From positions 1-64,000 of the forward strand of contig JANYBW010000049.1 in NCBI GenBank assembly GCA_025360585.1: a stretch of DNA of 64,000 bases, written 5' to 3'. Shown piece by piece: positions 26,401 to 35,059 of this stretch. A program made the translations under genes and the position numbers. The DNA comes from Actinomycetes bacterium (lineage in GTDB: Bacteria; Actinomycetota; Acidimicrobiia; IMCC26256; PALSA-610). The notes beneath the pieces were generated by a model. That model was given only the letters and a program-made list of their open reading frames with translations. It made no database searches and was not told the origin of the DNA. Each line of letters opens with the position of its first letter. Position 1 is the first letter of the stretch.

Positions 26401-26714
26401 CATCGCCTCATTGGACGGCGACCCAGGGCAGATCGACGTTGACTCGGCGCAAGGGATTCGGTTGGTCCAACGTATGGCGGGCGCCAGGACGCGATTCAGT
26501 GCAAGTTACATATGACGAACCGTGGTGGCCGACGTTGCTGACCATCGCCGAGCTCGTTGCGTTGCTCATTGTGTTGGCCGCGGCAGTCGCACCAACTCGT
26601 CGACGCAGCGCGGGCCTGCACCGCGCGACTCCTACCGAAGCGGCTGACCTTGAGGCTGGTCTTGAGGCTGACCTTGATATAGCTGAAGCAATCGTCGTGG
26701 AGCCGGGCACATGA
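23478..26714 (+). CDS. Large membrane glycosyltransferase family 2 protein
   Basis: 1078 residues. An N-terminal GT2 domain (about residues 30-310) shows VVATRGAASLEVCLGAL, VVIDDG, a metal-site segment LLLVRDDIILDP and GFDPLCVGSEAIDLCWRARIAG. From about residue 325 there is a helix, a soluble stretch, and then about ten membrane helices (roughly 430-760). An extracellular C-terminal region precedes a final helix near 1025-1050. Such GT2/multi-helix proteins are paired with DUF5719 in actinobacteria and are thought to act in envelope polysaccharide assembly. The start at 23478 was preferred over earlier in-frame codons. It overlaps the DUF5719 gene by ATGA. Confidence 0.85.
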   Translation: MSEANPVHPKSSNAVFLDEDFDPDPIATSLPAVVAVVATRGAASLEVCLGALTTQQYPELTVVVIDDGTVHDLAAHVAAVAPNALIMPATESDADGSAAQLPTQGRRSAAGVFNEVIGKVAGAAFLLLVRDDIILDPLATRVMVEESFRSNAAVVGPKFVDRANLSVLIDVGNAIDHYGVAFSPIEPGERDQEQHDGVRDVFFVSERATLIRCDIFEALEGFDPLCVGSEAIDLCWRARIAGARVLVAPDARAQVALECAHTWAGGVPLRARTVGRIRSCCKSASAVSLLWSVPLSFALTVLEAFAFVVRGRGRYAGSVLAAWIDVSLGSPDIHRARAVAQAHRVVDDGEIRVFMIRGSARFRTWLTLRLHVDDVIADASVRTREVIGVATRRFRHAELAVLGLAVLLSIAVVRGLVSGGVTNVGGFARWPSVHDLWRNATSAHRVSNLGADGVASPLLAILASISALLFGHTALVHTLVIVGAAPIGIIGSYRLVRRLSSSAWPAAAASVAYGANPVARNAVASAHLGALVAFAALPWMITMICVTAKSAENARDGGNLRRTIARLAAVSLLAVAVAPTLVLLPFVILAALLGAALLVGEPLAGLRRGAMVGVAGGLVAALVSAPWLASVLGDAQPFGLAQRHTVKLIDGLSFATGANGSGHLASALWIAALLPLFVAPRETMHLAVTGWLLALTGVGIVFVAQHVSATTKLPELEMLFVMAAAGLAMSIGVGVAAVVSELRTFMFGARQAAVVVALVAVVIPVFSWFGDLGDAHARGANSDWGTALNWVNDERARIGDFRVVWIGQPDAMPSPSIDRRGVQYSITRGASTSVLDHFAPTTTAANLVGDALALSRSGATSRLGHLLAPMSVRYVAVIDRVAPDGRRLRDSSIDVAALGNQLDFTVVDDSTPGLRLYRNLSWIPALALAPTKAAIPMTPAATSDPTAAALMADLEGTPDATRTKGPGTLLLAETASPHWTATQGRSTLTRRKGFGWSNVWRAPGRDSVQVTYDEPWWPTLLTIAELVALLIVLAAAVAPTRRRSAGLHRATPTEAADLEAGLEADLDIAEAIVVEPGT

Positions 26715-28126
26715 CCTCGATTCGTGCTCGAGTGCCCTTTGCCGTTGTGCTGTTGGGTTCGGCGTTGGGCCTTGTGCTGTTGGGTAATCCTGAGTCCGCG
26801 CACGTCACGCAACCGCTGTCGCCGCGAGTCGCGGGAGTCCCCGCGCTGCTCACAACCGGTCTCGTGCGATCGGCTGCTTGGTATTGCCCAATGGTGCAAA
26901 GCGCTGACCACCTCGCAACCGGCGAAGCAATCGCGATGTCGAATACCTCACCGAAGGTGGTGCGGGTCGAGGTTTCCGCGATCGCGAACGGGTCGGTGCA
27001 ACAACGCAAACAGATCGACGTGGGAGGCAATGCCACTGCGACGGTCACGGGACAAGAACTGGGCACCACGGGTTCGGTCGCATTGATTGTTGAAGCATTC
27101 GGCCCTGGCGTCGTGGTGGAGCACGTCGCGACGGAATCCGACAAAACTGCGACGACTCCCTGCGCTACACAATCGAGTGATTCGTGGTACTTCGCGGCCG
27201 GCACAACGCGTGGTGAAACCTTCGAAACCATCGCGATCATGAACCCGTTTGGCCAAGCATCCAGTGTCGACGTTGCGTTGTACACGCGCGACGGCGTGGT
27301 GCGTCCACGGGCAATGCAAGCGCTTGAGGCTCCGGCACGGAGTCGGGTGCAAATTGATGTCAACTCGGGTTCGGATCAGCGAGAGGTCATAGGCGTTGCG
27401 ATCGTGGCGCGCGCAGGAACGCGCCTGATTGCCGAGATGATGTTGCGCGGCGTTGGCAAGAATGCGTCGGCACCGTTGTCAGTGGTCATGGGCGCTCCGG
27501 GTCTGGTCACAGAGTGGCATCTCGAGGACTTTGATCTCCGCCGTGGGCTCACGCATTCGTTGGTGCTCATGAATCCATCGGAGGCACCCATATCGGTCGC
27601 GGTGCAAACGATCGCAACGGGAAGCCCACAATTTGTGCAGCGAACCGTGACTGTTGCGGCAAATTCGATTGCGTGGATTGATGCCGTGGACCCACAAACC
27701 GCGGCCGCAAAAACTGATGTGAGCGTGACGGTGTTTACGCACGGGCAGCCCTTTGCTGCCGCGGCATTGCATCGCGCCGACGCAACTACACGGTTGGTAC
27801 AAGGAACGTCGGTATCTATGGGGCTATCAGTACCGACTCGTAATGCCACGTTCGCGTTTGATCGCACTGCAACGTTAAATCAGACAGTGTTGGAAATCGA
27901 AAACCCCAACGACCGTGTCGCCCATATAAAAATCGTTCGCAACGGTACGGCGGATGGCGCGGAGATCACGCTCGCAGCGTCGCAACGCACAAGCCTGAAA
28001 CTCACGAGCAATACGGTTGCCTCAGTCTTGGTAATTGAATCCGGCGAGCCGATCTACGTCGTACGGCGCCTGTTCGGCGCCGGCGGTGAAAGTCGTAGTG
28101 CTGCAATAATTGCCGTGACCGGTTGA
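26711..28126 (+). CDS. DUF5719 family exported protein
   Basis: 471 residues with an N-terminal signal/anchor helix (about 7-26) and an all-beta-looking body. NTSPKVVRVEVSA, IMNPFGQASSVDVALYT, LMNPSEAPISVAVQT and IENPNDRVAHIKI look like repeats of one Asn-Pro-containing beta-sandwich module. This matches actinobacterial DUF5719, which is normally encoded directly after a GT2 membrane protein, as here (4-bp overlap). Function unknown; a periplasmic or wall-side partner of the glycosyltransferase is the natural inference. Confidence 0.8.
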   Translation: MTSIRARVPFAVVLLGSALGLVLLGNPESAHVTQPLSPRVAGVPALLTTGLVRSAAWYCPMVQSADHLATGEAIAMSNTSPKVVRVEVSAIANGSVQQRKQIDVGGNATATVTGQELGTTGSVALIVEAFGPGVVVEHVATESDKTATTPCATQSSDSWYFAAGTTRGETFETIAIMNPFGQASSVDVALYTRDGVVRPRAMQALEAPARSRVQIDVNSGSDQREVIGVAIVARAGTRLIAEMMLRGVGKNASAPLSVVMGAPGLVTEWHLEDFDLRRGLTHSLVLMNPSEAPISVAVQTIATGSPQFVQRTVTVAANSIAWIDAVDPQTAAAKTDVSVTVFTHGQPFAAAALHRADATTRLVQGTSVSMGLSVPTRNATFAFDRTATLNQTVLEIENPNDRVAHIKIVRNGTADGAEITLAASQRTSLKLTSNTVASVLVIESGEPIYVVRRLFGAGGESRSAAIIAVTG

Positions 28127-28130
28127 TCCA

Positions 28131-28592
28131 ATGGCGTTACGGATCACCATCGGCGCCGCGTTGGCAATCATCGCGTTCGCAGTTGCATTCATTGCTGACC
28201 GCCGTTCGCGATCAGCCAACCGCGCCCGGCCAGTCGTCGCTGATCGCGACGCGCCAACCCAGTTGCATCGTGGCGATTTTGTGCGGCCCGATGCTCCGTG
28301 GCTCGTGGTGATCTTCACCAGTGCCGCGTGCGGAGGTTGTGGCCCAATGGCGGCCAAGGTTGCGGTATTGGAAAGCGCAATCGTGGCCACGGCCGAAGTT
28401 GAATTTGGCGAGCACGAGGCTTTGCATAAACGTTACGCGGTCGATGCCGTGCCGTTAGTAGTCGTTGCCGATTCACGTGGAGTCGTGCGCAAGTCGTACT
28501 TCGGAACGACGAGCGCGACCGACCTGTGGGCCGCGCTCGCTGAACTTCGATCGGCGCCAGCCGGGAGTTCAGCACCAGAACCAACGAACTAG
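28131..28592 (+). CDS. Membrane-anchored thioredoxin-like protein
   Basis: 153 residues. An N-terminal membrane helix (about residues 4-22) is followed by a thioredoxin fold: the WLVVIFTSAACGGCGPM strand carries the redox pair C67-GG-C70, and AVPLVVV supplies the cis-Pro. The domain lies outside the membrane, consistent with disulfide exchange on exported proteins. It starts 4 bp after the DUF5719 stop, so it belongs to that operon and may keep its partners folded. It converges on ftsH. Confidence 0.85.
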   Translation: MALRITIGAALAIIAFAVAFIADRRSRSANRARPVVADRDAPTQLHRGDFVRPDAPWLVVIFTSAACGGCGPMAAKVAVLESAIVATAEVEFGEHEALHKRYAVDAVPLVVVADSRGVVRKSYFGTTSATDLWAALAELRSAPAGSSAPEPTN

Positions 28593-28624
28593 TGACGGCA
28601 CATCACTAGCCGAACGGATTCGAA

Positions 28625-30682
28625 TTATTCGCCGCTGACCACGTCGTCGGTCGGTAGGGGAGGCGCCGGTGCTGCGGGAGCTGCAACAGCAACCGAGATC
28701 ACCGCGTGGTCGCTTGTACTCACGGTGCCGTCTGCGTGCACGATTTGGCGTGGGCCACCCGCTTTGTAGCCCATTGCGGCATCGACAAGGTTCGTGACCT
28801 CAAGACCGTTGATCGTTTCGCGTTCGAGCAACGCTTGTGCGATTGCGTCGAGACCAAGCCGGTATTCCAGGAGCAATTTTGTTGCCCGGTCCTGTTGGTC
28901 CCGAAGAATTCGTTCGCACTCTTCGTCGATCACGCGCGCAGTTTCGTCGGAGTAGTCGCGCGTGTGTACGAGGTCTTCGCCGAGGAAGACTGCGCCTTGC
29001 GAACCCCACGCGCGCGGTCCGATGCGATCGCTCATACCCCATTCGCGCACCATGCTGCGAGCGATTTCCGTGGCGCGCACGAGATCGTTGCTCGCTCCCG
29101 TGGATTGCGATCCAAACACGATGTCTTCAGCCACGCGACCACCCATAAACACGGTGAGCGCGTCGTTAAGGAAATCGCGGTCGTGGGAGTATCGCTCTTC
29201 TTCGGGAAGTTGTTGGGTCATGCCGAGCGCCATGCCGGTCGGCAAGATCGTGACTTTGTGGACGGGGTCCGCGTGTTCCAACACGTACGCAAGGAGCGCA
29301 TGGCCGCCTTCGTGATATGCGGTGTGTTCTTTTTCCTCGTCGTTCATCATGATGCTTGGGCGTTTCAGGCCCATCAGGACGCGATCGCGGGCGTTTTCGA
29401 AATCTTCGCGGTGAACCTCAGTTGCGCCGCGGCGTACCGCGAACAGTGCGGCTTCGTTCACGAGGTTGGCGAGATCGGCACCGCTCATACCGGGTGTGCC
29501 CCGAGCAACTACCGAAACATCAACATCCGTCGATATTTTCTTGTCGCGGAAATGCACGTCGAGGATCTGCAACCGCTCCTCTTGCGTTGGCAACGGAACA
29601 ATGATTTGACGGTCGAATCGACCCGGCCGGAGCAACGCGGCATCCAATACATCGGGACGGTTCGTAGCGGCCATGATCACGATGCCCTCGGTGGCTTCGA
29701 AGCCATCCATTTCCGCGAGCATCTGGTTGAGGGTCTGTTCGCGTTCATCGTGCCCGCCGCCGAGACCTGCGCCACGCTTGCGGCCGATTGAATCGATTTC
29801 GTCGACGAAAATGATCGCTGGGCTTTGCTTCTTGGCGGTCTGAAACAAATCGCGAACGCGAGCCGCGCCGACCCCGACGAACATTTCCATGAAGTCCGAG
29901 CCGGTGACCGAAATGAACGGCACGCCGGCTTCACCCGCGACTGCTCGTGCGATCAGCGTCTTGCCGGTTCCCGGAGGGCCAACGAGCAACACACCTTTAG
30001 GAATACGCGCTCCGATTTCGCGGAACTTGCCCGGCTGCTTCAAGAAATCAACGACCTCTTTGATTTCTTCTTTGACGGGTTCGTAGCCCGCAACATCGCC
30101 GAAGGTCGTCTTGGGTTTTTCGGTCGTGTAGACCTTCGCCCGACTGCGGCCGATATTCATCACTGCGCCCATGCCTTGTTGGGCACGACGGCTCATGAAA
30201 TACAAGACGAGCCCGATGATCAGGATCGGCCCAAAGAGCTGCAAAATTCCCCAGAACGCGCTGTTTGAGGTGCTGGTGTATTGCAGCTTGACTTTCTTGT
30301 CCTTGAAGATCTTCAGAGTTTCTGCATCAAAGTTCTGCAACGGACCCGATGAGGTAAACGACGCGTGGTCGTTGACCGCATCCTTGAAATCGCCCGTGAT
30401 GCTTCCGTTGTCTTTCGTGTATGAGATCAGCGTGACGTTGCCCTTTTGGACTTGGTCTTGGAGCTCGTTGAACGACAGTTTTTCTTTCGTCGGGCTCGAA
30501 CTGAATGAATTGCTCGACAACAACGCCGTGAACGCCACGACAATGACCAGCAACACGACCCACGGCGTGAATTTGTTGCGCCCAGCGGCGCCCATTGGGC
30601 CACCCCGCGGAGGCATCGGTGGACGCGAGGGCCGGTTTGGGGGTTCCGGTGGACGCCAAGGCTCCTGCGGATCGTGACTCAT
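28625..30682 (-). CDS. ftsH: ATP-dependent zinc metalloprotease FtsH
   Basis: 685 residues. The membrane-bound AAA+ protease degrades misfolded membrane proteins and regulators. A Pro-rich N-terminus precedes TM1 (about residues 39-57), a short periplasmic domain and TM2. Walker A GPPGTGKT is near residue 236, Walker [12 protein letters not shown] follows, then the second region of homology and the zinc site HEGGH near 458-462 (usual HEAGH). The start was set at the ATG with CAGGAG 8 bp upstream; an earlier in-frame Met lacks this. An acidic C-terminal tail. Single gene, convergent with the thioredoxin gene. Confidence 0.95.
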   Translation of the reverse strand: MSHDPQEPWRPPEPPNRPSRPPMPPRGGPMGAAGRNKFTPWVVLLVIVVAFTALLSSNSFSSSPTKEKLSFNELQDQVQKGNVTLISYTKDNGSITGDFKDAVNDHASFTSSGPLQNFDAETLKIFKDKKVKLQYTSTSNSAFWGILQLFGPILIIGLVLYFMSRRAQQGMGAVMNIGRSRAKVYTTEKPKTTFGDVAGYEPVKEEIKEVVDFLKQPGKFREIGARIPKGVLLVGPPGTGKTLIARAVAGEAGVPFISVTGSDFMEMFVGVGAARVRDLFQTAKKQSPAIIFVDEIDSIGRKRGAGLGGGHDEREQTLNQMLAEMDGFEATEGIVIMAATNRPDVLDAALLRPGRFDRQIIVPLPTQEERLQILDVHFRDKKISTDVDVSVVARGTPGMSGADLANLVNEAALFAVRRGATEVHREDFENARDRVLMGLKRPSIMMNDEEKEHTAYHEGGHALLAYVLEHADPVHKVTILPTGMALGMTQQLPEEERYSHDRDFLNDALTVFMGGRVAEDIVFGSQSTGASNDLVRATEIARSMVREWGMSDRIGPRAWGSQGAVFLGEDLVHTRDYSDETARVIDEECERILRDQQDRATKLLLEYRLGLDAIAQALLERETINGLEVTNLVDAAMGYKAGGPRQIVHADGTVSTSDHAVISVAVAAPAAPAPPLPTDDVVSGE

Positions 30683-30770
30683 TAACGCTCCTGATCGGCG
30701 ACCCCGTCTGGTCGAGGCCGCAATATTGGCCATGCTATGGCCCGGCGAGAGCCGAACCGACTCGGCCAGC

Positions 30771-30800
30771 CGCTCCCGGTGAAGAAACACTTCGGGAGCG
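30771..30800. promoter_or_regulatory. Hairpin in the ftsH/CPBP divergent region
   Basis: CGCTCCC (30771-30777) pairs with GGGAGCG (30794-30800), and GAAG with CTTC inside, with a GGT bulge. It lies about 90 nt upstream of the ftsH start and 52 nt upstream of the CPBP start. It could be an operator or leader structure for either gene. Confidence 0.35.
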
Positions 30801-30851
30801 CACCAACCCGGTGCGACGGTCTGTTGATTCGCGCCGATACGCTCCGATCCA

Positions 30852-31607
30852 ATGTCCGATCCAGCAGCGCAACCGTTCCCTGATTGGCAACCGCTGGAGG
30901 GCTTCGCTCGAGCAAAAGTTCGCTGGGGTTTTGGTGATGCTGCTTGGGCGGTCGCGGGAGGATTTGGATCCGCGGCGATCGCAGCCGCGGTTATCGCTGC
31001 CGCGCGTTATGCGAACACGCCGAGCTCGGACGTTAAATTCGATGCGCTCGACAACGCGATCGCTTCGCTGGTGCAATTCGCCGTGATGGCCACGCTGGTG
31101 TATTTGACCGTAGGGCGGCGCGGTCGCGGGCTCCGCCATGATCTCGGACTGGTACTCCTCGCTCGCGATTGGTACTGGATCCTGATCGGAATGGGCACTG
31201 CGATCGCCGCAGGGATGGCGCTACTTCCGATCAATCAACTGTGGACGGACGGCCGCCACGGGAAGCAACAAATCGGTGAGACTGTGCGCCATTCCGCAAG
31301 CCTGGCGCGCGTCCTGTTGGTTATTACCGTGGTACTGATCGCTCCCATCGTGGAAGAAACCGTCTTTCGGGGCATCGTGTTGCGTTCCGCGCTGCGCCGA
31401 ATGCCCGTTGGTCCTGCAGTGCTCGTAAGTGGCGTTACCTTTGCCGCGTTGCATCTGCTGGACATCACAACGTTTCCGGCAATGCCTGCGCTGTTTGTCC
31501 TCGGCACCGGTTCGGCAATCGTCTCGGTTCGCAGCGGCAACATGAGTCGGTCGATCTATTTACACATGGGCTTCAACCTTCTGGGTGCTATCTCTTTATT
31601 GACGTAG
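30852..31607 (+). CDS. CPBP family intramembrane metalloprotease
   Basis: 251 residues with about six membrane helices. Motif 1 EETVFRG near residue 168 supplies the Glu-Glu and Arg of CPBP/Abi proteases; FAALHLLD and the terminal HMGFNLLGAI carry the conserved histidines. The family includes CAAX-type prenyl proteases and bacteriocin-immunity proteins; the substrate here is unknown. Divergent from ftsH with a 170-bp intergenic region. Confidence 0.87.
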   Translation: MSDPAAQPFPDWQPLEGFARAKVRWGFGDAAWAVAGGFGSAAIAAAVIAAARYANTPSSDVKFDALDNAIASLVQFAVMATLVYLTVGRRGRGLRHDLGLVLLARDWYWILIGMGTAIAAGMALLPINQLWTDGRHGKQQIGETVRHSASLARVLLVITVVLIAPIVEETVFRGIVLRSALRRMPVGPAVLVSGVTFAALHLLDITTFPAMPALFVLGTGSAIVSVRSGNMSRSIYLHMGFNLLGAISLLT

Positions 31608-31716
31608 CTAGGCCAAGCGTCACCAATGCAGTCCATTCACCAGAACCCGCTTCAGTGCCGCAACCTCGACGCCGATACATCAACCACAACGGGTGACATT
31701 AGGCAGGGAGGCCGAA

Positions 31717-31884
31717 ATGGCATGCACAGGATGTGCTGACACAAAATTGATTTCGATCCGCATGAAAATCGGCGTCCAAGACGTCGTGTTTCAACGGTGC
31801 AGCCGCTGCGAAATAAACCAGTGGGCCACCCACGACGGCGAAATTTCCCTCGACGAAATTCTCGAACTTGCCCGAATGAGATAA
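31717..31884 (+). CDS. Small zinc-ribbon protein
   Basis: 55 residues. C3-TG-C6 and C28-SR-C31 make a classic four-Cys zinc ribbon; the rest is a short beta hairpin (DVVFQRCSRCEINQW) and a C-terminal acidic helix. GGGAGG five bases before the ATG at 31717 selects this start over an ATG eight codons upstream. Likely a small nucleic-acid- or protein-binding protein. No operon partner: 110 bp from the CPBP gene and 160 bp before the GT-C-like gene. Confidence 0.7.
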   Translation: MACTGCADTKLISIRMKIGVQDVVFQRCSRCEINQWATHDGEISLDEILELARMR

Positions 31885-32043
31885 TTCGGGCCTGCGTTGC
31901 GCTGCGCTCCGGCGGCGAGTGAACTGCGAAGTCATTTCGCGCGTCCTTCGCTCCTGAGCTTCTCCGATCACCGCGTGCTGTTGATATGAAGTCGCGACAC
32001 GGCTTGGTGCTGAGAGGTGCTGTAGTTGGGCCACTAAGTTGGC

Positions 32044-34998
32044 ATGATGTCGGCAGTGCCACTCGAAGACGAACGGGAACCGCTTGAGGTTTGGGAGTGG
32101 GCGCTCGGAATCCTCGTCGTAGCGGTCTGCGCGGCGTGGGTTGCGTACCGGCTGCATGTCATCGAGATTCGCTTCGATGGGATCATCCCCCACGTTAATT
32201 CGTTGGTCTTTCGCGACACCGTGGCCAATGGTGGCGATATGGGCGCGCACGTGTATTGGCCGTGGTTCCTTGAACACAACTGGTTTCTGAAGGGCCGGCT
32301 CGCGGGGTGGTCGCCTTCGTGGTATTCGGGATTTCCGATCGGGCAGTACTACTTCCCGTTTCCTGCGGTCCTGACCAGCCTGTTCGATTTGATCCTGCCG
32401 TACAATGTTGCGTTCAAAATCGTGACGGTACTGGGGCCGGTTTCACTGCCAATCGGCGCGTATTTCCTCGCCGACGAATTGGAATTTCCTTGGCCTGCCG
32501 CGCCGCTGACCTCCGTCGCTACGTTGTATTACCAATTCGAACTGCGACGCTTCGGCGGTGACACGACGTGGACCATTTACGGCGGCAATCTCGCGAGCGG
32601 ACTCGCAGGTGAGTACAGCTTCACGTTGTCGCTTTCGCTATCGCTGTTTTTTCTCGCCGCGTTCGCGCACACGCTAAAAACCGGTAAACGCTCCTGGTTA
32701 CCTACCGTGCTGTTCGCGTGCTGCGTGACTTCACACGTTGTCGTGGCGCTGGCTGCTTCCTTTTTGGCGGTCTTGGTGTTTGTGCATTTTCGTCCAGCCC
32801 GTACGTGGCGCATCGCGGTACCCATCGGCGTGATCGGCACGTTACTCACGATGGTCTGGACGATTCCGCTGCTGGCGACGGAGCCGTTTACCTCAAGCAT
32901 GCGGTACGAAAAGGTCACGGAATACGTCCCGTGGTTGTTCGGACCAGGCAAACACTTCACGTTGTTCGGGCTCTTGCCATTGCCGAAGCCATTGTGGTTG
33001 TGGGGGCTCATTTTGGCTGCCGTGCTCGGTGGTGGTTTTTGGTTGCGCAAATCAACGTTGATTTTGGTGATTTGGGCTGCGAGTTTTGGAGTCGCGTTTC
33101 GATATTGGCCGCGTGATGTTGCGGTCTGGAACACCCGCTTTATTCCGTTTTACTTTCTCGCGCTCGCGTTTCTTGCCGCACTCGGGGCGACCGAATTGCT
33201 GCGCGGCCTCGCCTACTTTTTGCGATGGATCGGCGACTGGCAAGCTGAAGGCGCTCGCCGTGATTGGGCAATCGCGTGGCGCGCACATCGTCCGGTCGTA
33301 GCACCCGCCGAAGCCGAGCCCTCAAGCTGGGTTCCGGCTGATTGGAATCACGCCGGTTGGAATCAGATGGCACCCGTCGGTGGCCGCGTCGAGGGCCCAA
33401 CTGGGAATCTGACCGGGCGTCTAGCGGTCGAGGACGATCTCGCGTTTTTGGATTCGGGTCATCCTGGCCGCGAACTACGACGGCGCCGCAAGATCTTGAT
33501 GGCTACGCCCCTGGCCGTCGGCCTCGTTGCGCTCGCAGTACTTGGCGTGTACAACGGCGACAACAACGGCAAAGGCACGGTTTCGTATTGGGCCTACTGG
33601 AACTATTCCGGTTACGAAGCGAAGGCCGCGTACCCGGAATTCAAAAACATCATGGACCAGATGAACGCGATCGGGCATTCGAAGCAGCACGGCTGCGGGC
33701 GTGCGCTCTGGGAACCATCATCGGGAAAGGTAGAAAACATTGATGATCCGCTGAACCAATACGGAACGTCGCTCGCTCTTGAGTTGCTGCCGTTCTATAC
33801 GAACAATTGCATTGGTTCGATGGAAGGCCTGTACTTCGAGAGCTCCGCGACGAAGGATGCTCATTTCATGACGGTCAGCGAACTTGGTGCGCACCCGTCG
33901 AATCCGGTGCGCGGTATCGATTGGGGCTCGACGAGCGACTTCGCGTTCGGTATTGAACACGCACGCATGCTCGGCGTGCGTTACTTGATGTTTTGGGCAC
34001 CCGAATCGCAAACCCTCGCGCGCAGCCACGGCGATGATTTACAGCTCATCGCAACGATCAAAAAAGATGTCGACAAGCTCCCACCGCATGAGTGGCAGGT
34101 ATACGAAATCAAGAACTGGGCGCTCGCGGTTGGTCTTTCGGTCGAGCCGGTGGTGGTGAATGCTTCCGATGGCACTGACCAGACGTGTTGGCCGGGCCGT
34201 GGGGCAGTGTCGCGTTCGACGCAATTGGTCAAACTCAACGCTTGGGAATGCGTGACGGATCCGCAATGGATGGATTCTGCCGCGCTCGCACAACCCATTG
34301 CCGAGACCGGCCCCGCGTCGTGGCGTCGGGTAACGGTGAAGCCGCGCAAGCTGGTCGCGGACAAGACCACGTTGCCCAGCGCGACGGGTGGAGTTTCATC
34401 AAGCGATTTGGTTCCTAGCGGGCCGTCAGTGCTGGATCCGATTCTCAAAACGCCGCAGCGCAAGATCGTTCCTGCAGTTGTCACCAATATTGTTGAATCG
34501 ATCGATTCGCTGCGGTTCCACGTTGATCAAATCGGCAAGCCTGTGGTCGTGCGGACGTCGTACTTCCCGAACTGGGAGGTATCGGGTGCAACCGGCCCGT
34601 ATCGGATCGGTCCGAACCTCATGGTGGTTATACCGACCAGCCACGACGTCGCGTTGAACTACGGCGTGACGGGCCCCGATTGGCTCGGTCGTTTGGCGAC
34701 CTTGTTCGGAGCGGTCGCCCTCGCACTGATGGTGTGGAAGTTCCGAAGCTTCCCGCTGGCCTGGACCTCCACAGCGTCGGGAGATACGCGCGCTGCACCG
34801 AAACCGGCTGCACCGAAACCGGTTGCGCTATCCGACACGTCCGCGGTCAGCAGTGTTGCGGGCTTGGATCCGGAGAGTACTCCCAGCGCTGATCCCGTTC
34901 CGCCGCCGCCACCACCACTGCTGGATCGCGATGATGGAATCGCCGAGCCGCCCTTAGCGGGGCGACCTCCTGAAACAGAGCCGCCAGCGCTACGATGA
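32044..34998 (+). CDS. Large polytopic membrane protein, GT-C-like (PTPS-related family)
   Basis: 984 residues. The N-terminal half has about 10 membrane helices. After the first, an extracellular loop carries GGDMGAHVYWPWFLEH and LAGWSPSWYSGFPIGQYYFPFP, the layout of GT-C glycosyltransferases using a polyprenyl-phosphate sugar and of the membrane 6-pyruvoyl-tetrahydropterin-synthase-related family. A large extracellular domain follows (about residues 500-850), then one helix and a Pro-rich cytoplasmic tail containing a 15-bp in-frame duplication. It precedes manB and the PGI/PMI gene on the same strand, suggesting a role in mannose-containing envelope polymers. Confidence 0.75.
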   Translation: MMSAVPLEDEREPLEVWEWALGILVVAVCAAWVAYRLHVIEIRFDGIIPHVNSLVFRDTVANGGDMGAHVYWPWFLEHNWFLKGRLAGWSPSWYSGFPIGQYYFPFPAVLTSLFDLILPYNVAFKIVTVLGPVSLPIGAYFLADELEFPWPAAPLTSVATLYYQFELRRFGGDTTWTIYGGNLASGLAGEYSFTLSLSLSLFFLAAFAHTLKTGKRSWLPTVLFACCVTSHVVVALAASFLAVLVFVHFRPARTWRIAVPIGVIGTLLTMVWTIPLLATEPFTSSMRYEKVTEYVPWLFGPGKHFTLFGLLPLPKPLWLWGLILAAVLGGGFWLRKSTLILVIWAASFGVAFRYWPRDVAVWNTRFIPFYFLALAFLAALGATELLRGLAYFLRWIGDWQAEGARRDWAIAWRAHRPVVAPAEAEPSSWVPADWNHAGWNQMAPVGGRVEGPTGNLTGRLAVEDDLAFLDSGHPGRELRRRRKILMATPLAVGLVALAVLGVYNGDNNGKGTVSYWAYWNYSGYEAKAAYPEFKNIMDQMNAIGHSKQHGCGRALWEPSSGKVENIDDPLNQYGTSLALELLPFYTNNCIGSMEGLYFESSATKDAHFMTVSELGAHPSNPVRGIDWGSTSDFAFGIEHARMLGVRYLMFWAPESQTLARSHGDDLQLIATIKKDVDKLPPHEWQVYEIKNWALAVGLSVEPVVVNASDGTDQTCWPGRGAVSRSTQLVKLNAWECVTDPQWMDSAALAQPIAETGPASWRRVTVKPRKLVADKTTLPSATGGVSSSDLVPSGPSVLDPILKTPQRKIVPAVVTNIVESIDSLRFHVDQIGKPVVVRTSYFPNWEVSGATGPYRIGPNLMVVIPTSHDVALNYGVTGPDWLGRLATLFGAVALALMVWKFRSFPLAWTSTASGDTRAAPKPAAPKPVALSDTSAVSSVAGLDPESTPSADPVPPPPPPLLDRDDGIAEPPLAGRPPETEPPALR
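34792..34821. repeat. 15-bp in-frame tandem duplication
   Basis: gctgcaccgaaaccg occurs twice in a row, adding a second Ala-Ala/Pro-Lys-Pro unit to the cytoplasmic tail of the GT-C-like protein. Confidence 0.8.
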
Positions 34999-35059
34999 CC
35001 TGGCTCTGCTCGGAGCCCGCGCCCGTTGGGGGTGCGCTGTCTATCTGCACGAGGTTTCG

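Noticed and set aside
28706-29791. A 361-codon plus-strand open frame
   Set aside because: It is fully antisense to ftsH, whose conserved motifs are unambiguous; the translation has no recognisable domain and reflects the codon pattern of the true gene.
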